From: Strigops habroptila
Lineage: Eukaryota; Chordata; Aves; Psittaciformes; Psittacidae
NCBI RefSeq assembly: GCF_004027225.2
Contig: NC_044297.2
Location: forward strand, 5,042,047 to 5,106,046
DNA: 64,000 bases
Direction: 5' to 3'
The position numbers were made by a program, and so were the translations under genes. Shown here one piece after another: positions 43,900 to 64,000 of the stretch; the first letter of the stretch is position 1, and each line of letters begins with the position of its first letter. The notes under the pieces were generated by a model. It was not told the origin of the DNA. It did no database searches and saw only the letters and a list, made by a program, of their open reading frames with translations.

Positions 43900-46661
43900 C
43901 TACCGGTGCCGGTGCTCCAGCAGAGCCTCGAAATCCGGGGAACAAACCAGCTTGTGCTTCACGTGGCCCAGGACAATCATCTCCCCCGTGCGGCTGTCCC
44001 CGATGCCAACGGACACCAGCTCCTGCCCAGGGGGAGACACGGCCATGAGCAGCCCAATCCCATGGGAAACCCGCTAGTCAGGGGGGCAGAAGTGCCAGGG
44101 CCTGGAGGAGACGTCCCCTGCACCCCGGTGACAACAGCAGGGTCCTTCCCTGCTGCTCTCACAGGGATGGGCTGCAAAGAGCCAGCACGACCCCACCAAG
44201 GTCCCCCACGGGGCTACCATGGGGTTCAGCCCCACACATTGCACCCCCATACCTGCAGAAAGGAGCAGGGGGTGCCCATGGTCACATCCAGGGTCACTTT
44301 GCCCAGCACCAGCTGCACCTTCCCCGACTTGCGGACCAGCAGCTTCCCCACTTGTCCCTCGGGGAGGTCGCTCAGGGTGCACGTGTTCTCTGCCTGCCTC
44401 AGCTCCTGCGGGGACATGGGACGGGGGCACAGCACGGGGGGGTCACATCATACAGCCACAGAGTGGTCCCTGTTCCACCCCCTGCCCCGGGCAGGGACAC
44501 CTTCCACTAGAGCAGGTTGCTCCAAGCCCCTGTGTCCAACCTGGCCTTGAACACTGCCAGGGATGGGGCAGCCACAGCTTCTCTGGGCACCCTGTGCCAG
44601 CGCCTCAGCACCCTCACAGGGAAGAGCTTCTGCCTCAGAGCTCATCTCAGTCTCCCCTCTGGCAGGTTAAAGCCATTCCCCTTGGCCTGTCCCTACAGGC
44701 CCTTGTCCAAAGCCCCTCTCCAGGTTTCCTGGAGCCCCTTTAGGCACTGGGGCTGCTCTAAGGTCTCCCCTTAAGGAGCCTTCTCCTCTCCAGGCTGCCC
44801 CAGCCCAGCTCTCTCAGCCTGGCTCCAGAGCAGAGCTGCTCCAGCCCTCGCAGCAGCTCCGGGGCCTCACTCCAACAGCTCCACATCCCTCTCGTGCGTG
44901 GGGCCCAAACGTGTCCCCACGACCCACCCCACGCTCCCACCCCCAGCCCCTACCTGGCTCTTCTCCTGCTTCACCACCACCACCTGCCCCTCCTCGTTGT
45001 GCAGCTCCGTCTTGACGGGTTTGGTGTCCTGGGTGGGGGGCTGCCCGGGCAGCGTGTCGGGCAGCTGCAGGAACAGCAGCTCCTCCTCGGCCGAGAGGCG
45101 CAGGCGCTGCAGCAGCTCGGCCACCGACACGTCGCGGGGGAAGCCGGGGGGGGCCCTGCTCGGCGGGGGCCGGGGGACGTCCTCATCGCACGGCTCTTCT
45201 TTCACTGATGGGAGAGGCGGCGGGTGGGCGCAGGGAAGGGGGGACAGCCCCACGTTCCCCTGTGCTCATAGAGCCCTGCAATGGGTTGGGTTGAAGGGAG
45301 CTTAAAGCTCATCCAGTCCCTTCCACTAGAGCAGGTTGCTCCAAGCCCCTGTGTCCAACCTGGCCTTGAACACTGCCAGGGATGGGGGATGCAGCTCAAG
45401 CGCACACTGATGGCTCATGGGGAGCTCCTCAGAACCAACACCCCAAGTCCTTCTCCTCAGTCACCCCCGGTTTCCCCCAGCTCACCCTTCACCGCTGGTG
45501 GGTCCAGCTCCATCTTCTCCTCCTTGGGGCCGGGCAGCCAGGGCTCAGCATCCTCCTGCTCGGCCGACTCCTCCTTGAAGAGCCACCCCGAGTGGGCCAG
45601 GGGCAGCTGCACCGGCTTGTTGCGGATGTCGTTCTTCAGCCCTGGATCATCCAGGAACTGCGGGGATGGGAGCAGGGACACTCAGCGCTGTCCCACTGGC
45701 CCCAAACCCACCCCTGGCCCCACTCACATCATCCTTCTGCAGCATCCGCAGGATCTGCTTCGTCTCCTCGTCCGTCTCCCTCTTCTCCTTCTTGATGTTG
45801 ATGATGTGGGAAGGACCAAAGTCCGACATATCCACTGTCTTGTCCCAGGAGCCTGCTGGGGAGAGGGAAACCGTGCTGGGGTGAGCCCTGAGCGGGGCAG
45901 GACTCCTGCGACCCCCCCAGACGAACAGGAGCAGCTCCTTTACCTTTCTTCTTCATCATTTCAGCAGGACCCTGCTCGAAGATGGAGTGGGACTGGATAA
46001 CGGCGGGCCGGCCCCGGCCCCGGCCGTGCCCATCGCGCTGCCGGTCCCGCTCCTTCTTCTCCTTCTTGACGGAGGTGTCCTCCCTGGGCCTGGGGAGCGA
46101 GGAGGGGGCTCATCACCCCCATGGCAGCGGGTTCCCTCCCCAGGGCACGTTCCTGCCCACGGAGACCCCGCCAGGCCGGTCCCTGCCGGCGCCTCCAGCT
46201 CCGCTCCCCATGGAATCGCTTACGAGGGCACTTACTCTTCCTTGATCTTCCTGCTGATGATGTTGGGGGTGAAGGTTTTCTGCAAGCGAGAGCACAGGGA
46301 CAAGTCGCTGCACGAAGCAGATAAGAACAGAAACCAAACCGGCCGCGGGGCTGGAGGCGGCGGCGGGGCCTGGGCTGTGCCCTGCGCGCGGCGGCGTGTC
46401 CCGCACCCAGAGCTCCCGGGCACCGCTCCTCACCCCCCCATCACCCACAGTGACCCCAAAGGGCCAGGTTTGGGGTGTCCCCCCCCCGGTACTCACCTTC
46501 TTCACGCCGCCCAGGGTGAGGTCTCGGGAGCGGATGGAGGGCAGGCGCCCGGGGGTGACGGGGGGGGCGCCGGGCCGCCTGCCCAGCAGCCCCCGTGGCC
46601 CCGGCAGCCCCGGGCGCAGGCTGCCCGCGGAGCCCGCGTCGCCCGAGCCCCCCTCCGCCAT
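43900..46661 (-). CDS. POLR3D: RNA polymerase III subunit RPC4
   Basis: Subunit of nuclear RNA polymerase III, which forms a subcomplex with RPC5 and acts in initiation, termination and reinitiation. Eight coding exons: 46497-46661, 46236-46279, 45944-46089, 45728-45852, 45486-45657, 44954-45204, 44253-44405, 43900-44022. They give 392 codons plus stop, close to the roughly 398 residues of human RPC4. The N-terminus includes TPGRLPSIRSRDLTLGGVKK and FTPNIISRKIKEE. A basic Lys/Arg-rich middle contains GHGRGRGRP and IINIKKEKRETDEE. Acidic segments follow. The conserved C-terminal RPC4 domain includes VSVAELL, LQLPDTLPGQPP, LLVRKSGKVQLVLG and VLGHVKHKLVCSPDFE. The ATG exon has its own splice acceptor, so a non-coding exon lies upstream. 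All exons are in phase. Confidence 0.96.
44470..44895 (-). mobile_element. CR1 LINE 3' fragment, about 425 bp
   Basis: A long antisense CR1 copy in the POLR3D intron between exons 6 and 7. It runs through CCCCGGGCAGGGACACCTTC, GGCCTTGAACACTGCCAGGG and CAGGTTTCCTGGAGCCCCTT and on into CTTCTCCTCTCCAGGCTGCC and CTCCAACAGCTCCACATCCC. Confidence 0.88.
45272..45393 (-). mobile_element. CR1 LINE 3' fragment
   Basis: Antisense CR1: GGGTTGGGTTGAAGGGAGCT, AGCAGGTTGCTCCAAGCCCC, GGCCTTGAACACTGCCAGGG. In the POLR3D intron between exons 5 and 6. Confidence 0.85.
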
Positions 46662-46697
46662 CCTCGGCCTGCGCTGGGGGGGAGGCGGTCAGCACCC

Positions 46698-46900
46698 TGC
46701 ACCCCCAAACACAGCCCTCCCTACGGCCCCGACACTGCCCCGTGCACCCCCAAACACAGCCCTCCCTATGGCCCCGACACTGCCCCGTGCACCCCCAAAC
46801 ACAGCCCTCCCTATGGCCCCGACACTGCCCCGTGCACCCCCAAACACAGCCCTCCCTATGGCCCCAACACTGCACCGTGCACCCCCAAACACAGCCCGCT
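46698..46900. repeat. 45-bp minisatellite in POLR3D 5' intron
   Basis: About 4.5 copies of a 45-bp unit starting TGCACCCCCAAACACAGCCC at 46698, 46743, 46788, 46833 and 46878, with very few differences between copies. It lies between the non-coding first exon and the ATG exon of POLR3D. Confidence 0.93.
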
Positions 46901-47078
46901 ACTATCCCTCCCCCTGGGGCTTAGCCCCCCCATTCACCCCCAGGAACCACTCGCACCCCCTTCCCCACGCCACTCACCCCCCCCGCACCCCCAAACCGAG
47001 CCCACCCCCAAACCTCACCCCATGGGGCTCTCCCCCCGCACCCCCGTGGGGCTCCCCCCGCGCCCCGCCGCCCCTTAC

Positions 47079-47260
47079 CCAGCCGGGGCAGCGATGGGCC
47101 CGCGTCCCCACCGCGCATGAGCGCAGCGCGACACGTCTTTCCAGAGCGAAGCCACCGCCGCCATCTTTATTGAGGGCACGCCGTGCCCGCCAATGAGCCG
47201 CCATCTTTGCGCTGGGCGCGGCGCAGCCCCGTGTGAGGGAGGCGGCGCCATCTTTGTAGC
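47079..47260 (-). promoter_or_regulatory. POLR3D: POLR3D promoter with three YY1-type sites and non-coding exon 1
   Basis: A minus-strand donor GGCTGG|GTAAGGGG at 47079/47078 ends the likely 5' UTR exon. Upstream are three YY1-type motifs: GCCGCCATCTTTA at 47157-47169, GCCGCCATCTTTG at 47197-47209 and GCGCCATCTTTG at 47245-47256. A CCAAT box lies at about 47189-47195. YY1 motifs of this orientation commonly sit at the start site of housekeeping genes (established knowledge); use here is inferred. Confidence 0.6.
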
Positions 47261-47900
47261 GGGCAGCGCCCGGCCGCGGGTACAGCGCGCCGTGCCGTGG
47301 GGCGGACATACAACGGGGACGAGTTTGGGGTCACCCCCCCCATCTGAACCCCACAGGGTGCCGGGCTGCGGACACCCCCTGAGCCCCCTGCAGCCTTGCG
47401 GGGAGACAGCCCCACGCATGGGGCACCCTACACACCCCTGGACCTGGTGGGGGCAATGAGGGTTTGGGGGTGCTCCCCCCCCCACCCCAAATAAGCCCCG
47501 GTTCTGCAGCACACGCGTCCCCTGCATCGCCCGCCCCGCAGCAGCAAACCCGCACCCGCGGTGCGCAGTCACTGGGGTGCCGGTGGGTGCCAGCACCTCT
47601 GCGGCCCCCTGCACCCCGCTCTGTGCGCTGGGGGGGGTGCCCTGGCTGTGCCATGGGCTCAGCCCCCCAGCGCCGTTCCGAGGCAGGGGGTGCCCACCAC
47701 CCACCCACACCCCGCGCCCACAGCGCGGAGCTGCTGCCTCCATCCATCACCTGACGCTGCTCGCAGCCATTGGCGAACAGCGACGGTCCTTCCCCCCCCT
47801 CCTCCCGAGCCGCTCACAGGCACCGGTTTCTCCTCTCTTTTGGGGTTTGGTTCCCCCCCCCCACATTGGTCTTATTTTCCTCTCCCTCCTCTGGAGGGTG
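47261..47900. other. Intergenic gap between divergent POLR3D and PHYHIP promoters
   Basis: About 600 bp of GC-rich DNA separating the two head-to-head genes. No coding exon is recognised. A CCAAT-type GCCATTGGCGAA lies at about 47766-47777 in plus orientation, suitable for PHYHIP. Confidence 0.5.
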
Positions 47901-48105
47901 TTCGCTATTCCCGAGCTGGCTGGGAGGATCCCAGTCGCAGCAGCCGCAGGCAGCGCCGCGGCAGCGCCGGGTACCACCGCCGCGCTCCCACCGGCATCCT
48001 CCTCCCGTCCCGCTGCCCCCATCCCCGCCGGGGCTCCCCGCCTTGCCCTGCCCTGCCACCCCACCGGCACCGCACCGCGCCCCGGCAGCCCCCCGGCACG
48101 GACAG
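47901..48105 (+). other. PHYHIP: Probable PHYHIP non-coding exon 1
   Basis: A GC-rich stretch ending in a strong donor GGACAG|GTAAGG after base 48105. The next acceptor in sense is TCCCGCAG at 49144, 22 bases before the PHYHIP ATG, so this is a good candidate for the 5' UTR exon. The 5' end is not determined. Confidence 0.5.
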
Positions 48106-48461
48106 GTAAGGGCCTCGCTGGGGTCGTGCTACGGGCACGCTTCCCAACGGGAATTGGATGAGGGGTTGCTTTGGGGGGGACATGGGGAGCATGGATGGGG
48201 GCGCGGACACACGGAGACATCACGATGTGGCTGCAGAGCTCCCGCTTTGCCACTGCCAGGCATGGAAATAGGGCATTGGGATGGCACGTTGTCCCCAGAG
48301 CGGTGACCTTCTGCGTGGTGGTGGTGGGGATGGACATGGGGTGACACCAGTTTGGGGGGGTTTGGTAGGTACCGGGCACTGCGGGAGGCTGGGGGGGGGG
48401 CTGTGGGTGTCTGTGGGAGCGTGGGGTGGCTGCGCCCGTGGGTGCTGAGCGGTGTTGGCAC

Positions 48462-48496
48462 CAGTGATGGTGATGATGGTGATGATGGTGATGATG
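48462..48496. repeat. GATGGT-type microsatellite
   Basis: (GTGATGATG)n repeat of about 35 bp in the presumed PHYHIP first intron. Confidence 0.8.
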
Positions 48497-48914
48497 CCGT
48501 GCAGCAGCGCGGGGGGGCTGCGGAGTGTTGGCACCCCGGCTGTGGGTGCCCATGGGCACGGGTGTACATGGGGGGCAGCCCCATGGTACCATGCGGCGAT
48601 GGGTGCCTGCTGCGGCGCGGAGGGGGTCCTGTGCCGGGGTGCAAAGTGGGGGGCACCCACCCCACCAACCCTCCTGGGTGCGCCCCATAGCTTGGTGCCG
48701 CCGCTGGCACCCACTGCACCCACGTATCCCCCACCCTTGGGTGCAACCCCCTCCATGGTGTAGGGTGGGAAGCGCAGCGCCGGCCATGGGGAAACTGAGG
48801 CACGGAGCGTCCGCGGGCCGGGGCAAAGGCGGATCCAGGTTCTCCTCCCGCACCGCTCCCCTCTCCCAGCACTCCCTCCGCTCCCCTTGTTTTTCTTTCC
48901 CCACCCGGTGTTGA

Positions 48915-51063
<2,149 letters not shown>

Positions 51064-51755
51064 GGGGGGGCCGCGGGCAGGGCCGGGCAGGGGCACGGAC
51101 ACGTGGGTGCTGCTGGGTGAAGGACACAGATGGGCGCGCGGGACCCGGCCCGCTGCAGCAGGGAGCTGCTGGGATGCTCGCCCAGCGTGGAGGCAGAGCC
51201 CGTGCCATGGAGCGGGAGGAAGCCTTCATCTCCTGGACTGGCCGACCAGCACCATCCTCACTCGCGTGAGCCCCGCGCTCTGCCCGCCTCTGTGCATCCA
51301 CTGCGGGACCCCCATCCCCTCCAGCATCCCTTTTCCCCCCAGCCCATGGGGTTCATTGGAGAGGCTGGAAAACACCCCCCTTCCCAGTTCTGAACTGCTC
51401 CCGGGGATGGAGGGGTGCTGGGGCAGGGACCCCTGCTTTGGGGCACCGCTTTGGGGTGCGGGGCGGCACCCCCCCCCGGTGTCGTGCTGTGTTCACTCTC
51501 TGCTCTACCCATCCCCATGGCAGCCGGAGGAGCCCGGATGGGGGAGCAGAGCTGACCCCCCCTCGCCCTGTGTCCCCCCCTTCTTTCCGCAGCCCCCCGC
51601 ATGAGCCGTCGGCAGCATGGCCCCCGCGGGCTGCCCGCTCCCCATCTCTGTGTACCCCCTGCACGCTGTTCCGGTGGGACACAACCACCTCCCCGTCCCG
51701 AGCATCCCTGTGCTGTGCTGGCGGTGTATCAATAAACTGTGCGGTCACCACCGGC
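51064..51755 (+). other. PHYHIP: PHYHIP 3' UTR and polyadenylation signal
   Basis: A non-coding tail after the TAA stop. A canonical AATAAA at 51731-51736 is followed by a G/T-containing stretch, so cleavage is expected near 51750-51760. Confidence 0.8.
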
Positions 51756-51759
51756 CGTG

Positions 51760-52440
51760 TCCCGTGCCTCTGTCCCCGCTCCTGACCCTGGGGTGCTCCG
51801 GAGGGGAGGGACAGGGGTGGGCAGGGGGGACGGGGTGGCACCGAGTGGCGCTGCGGCAGCAAGGACGCAGCTATGGGCACCCTCATGTTCTCACCGGCCA
51901 CAAGAACAGGGGTTTGACACCGCATCGGCCCTCACTGAGGCTGCAAACCCTTCTGGATGAAAGACCCCGGCACCCATCGGTGTCCCACTGGGCACCCCAG
52001 CCCCTTCCCAGGCTGTGGGTGAGGAGCAGCCCCGTTCCCCCCCCCAGACACCATCACACGAAGGACGAAGGAGGGGATGCGCGAGGGAGCGCGTGCTGCA
52101 TCCCACCATCCATCTGCTGCCGGCTGCAGCGGCGCCCGCCAGGGAGGCTGGCTTGGGATGGGGCTGCAGATGCGTTCCAAATGGGAAACCAAAGGTGTGG
52201 GGTGAGCACCTACCTGCAGAGCTGCCCGAAGGCGGCCTGGGGGAGCACCCAGCACCCATGGAGCGACCCGCTCTGGTTGATGCTCCAGCTCATCACGGTG
52301 CATTGCAATGAACTGATTGCTCTTTGGGGAGCCCCGACGTGTGGCTCTGCTGCGTGGGGGGGGATGCTCTCCCCTCCCTGGTCCAGCCCTGTTCTGGGTG
52401 CTGTTATCCCTGGGGGGGAATCAAAAAGGCCGGGGCTGCC
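51760..52440. other. Short intergenic gap between converging PHYHIP and BMP1
   Basis: About 680 bp between the PHYHIP cleavage region and the BMP1 polyadenylation signal. No exon or repeat recognised. Confidence 0.5.
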
Positions 52441-52459
52441 CCCTCCAAGTACAAGGGTA

Positions 52460-52465
52460 TTTATT
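52460..52465 (-). terminator. BMP1: BMP1 (long form) polyadenylation signal
   Basis: AATAAA on the minus strand about 355 bases beyond the stop codon of the long BMP1 form. Confidence 0.7.
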
Positions 52466-52816
52466 TCATCGGTACAAGAGGGAGACAGCACCTTGTGTGT
52501 GTTGGACTCTTCCCGGTTACTGGTTTGTACATTCAGAGCTGCGGCCAGCTCGGCCGGGGCGAGGAAGGGCAACGGGTCCCTCGTGTCCCCCACACAGCGC
52601 CAGGGGCACGGATGCTGGCCAAGGGACCCCCCCTCTGCCGTTGTGCCCATGGGTGCCCGAGCCCCGGGGCCCCGTGCGAGCGTGTCTTGAGTGCTGAGGT
52701 TGGCTGTGTGCTCCTCGTGCAGTCTGTGCGGGGCTGTGCTCCCGCTGCCTTCCTCCTGCCTCCTCCTTCCTCCTCCTCCCTGCCCGCGGCGGGGGCCGGG
52801 ACCCCCCCCCGGGCCC

Positions 52817-63748
<10,932 letters not shown>

Positions 63749-64000
63749 CTGCGGGGGGGGACATGAGGTTTGAGCCCCCCAAGACTACGCTGGGGGATCC
63801 CAAATCCCATAAGGGCTGAGCTCCCAGCGCCCGGCCCCTCCCCAGCCCATGAAGAGGAAGGTAAAGCCCTTCCTCCTCCTCCTCCTCCTCCAGGCAGGGG
63901 CCGGGCTCCCCTGCTCCCGCCCGCCACCGTGTCGGCTCTGCAGCGGCTGGAGCCAGCCCCACACTCACATCTGGTTCTCATAACCCCCGGTCCATCACTT

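Noticed and set aside
46660-48200. Possible miR-320a homologue beside POLR3D
   Set aside because: The mature miR-320a sequence, as I recall it, was not seen in either strand near the promoter.
63960-64000. Possible BMP1 first coding exon at the window edge
   Set aside because: A GTGAGTG donor-like site is present but the bases before it do not encode the expected ...DPCKA end of exon 1; exon 1 is probably outside the window.

Overview
The window is GC-rich vertebrate DNA. It carries many 5'-truncated CR1 LINE tails, very short introns, CpG-island promoters and numerous minisatellites, which together point to a bird and probably a gene-dense microchromosome (inference). Six multi-exon protein genes can be reconstructed: PPP3CC, SLC39A14, PIWIL2, POLR3D, PHYHIP and BMP1, in that order. 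From memory this is the order of human 8p21.3, so the block is conserved synteny. All are on the minus strand except PHYHIP.

Layout. At 1-22,400 lie PPP3CC exons 1-11, with the 3' end cut off by the window edge; its roughly 10 kb first intron is full of CR1 tails and a 32-bp minisatellite. At 22,400-25,320 is intergenic DNA with a 21-bp minisatellite and a CpG-rich block with no gene attached. At 25,322-30,345 is the whole SLC39A14 coding region, including two equal-length, same-phase versions of one exon, with a CpG promoter to about 33,700. At 34,360-42,842 is PIWIL2, complete in 21 coding exons (886 codons plus stop). At 43,585-47,130 is POLR3D, complete in 8 coding exons (392 codons plus stop). 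It is head-to-head with PHYHIP (about 47,900-51,760, 330 codons plus stop). At 52,460-64,000 is BMP1 from the propeptide to the C-terminus, with the first exon outside the window and with both a long (tolloid-like) and a short (BMP1-1-like) 3' end.

The genes do not form one pathway. PPP3CC is a calcineurin catalytic subunit, SLC39A14 a Zn/Fe/Mn importer, PIWIL2 a piRNA-guided Argonaute, POLR3D an RNA polymerase III subunit, PHYHIP a PHYH/DYRK1A-interacting protein, and BMP1 a secreted procollagen C-proteinase. Almost every exon boundary obeys GT-AG and the frames close across introns. The one exception is a G11 homopolymer in the BMP1 protease exon, which shifts the frame by one base and is most likely an assembly error.

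No new biological system was found. The more notable observations are the conserved SLC39A14 exon pair, the conserved alternative BMP1 ending, the BMP1 homopolymer shift, a GGGGCC repeat coding for Gly-Pro in PIWIL2, a triple YY1-type promoter at POLR3D, and several private-looking minisatellites.
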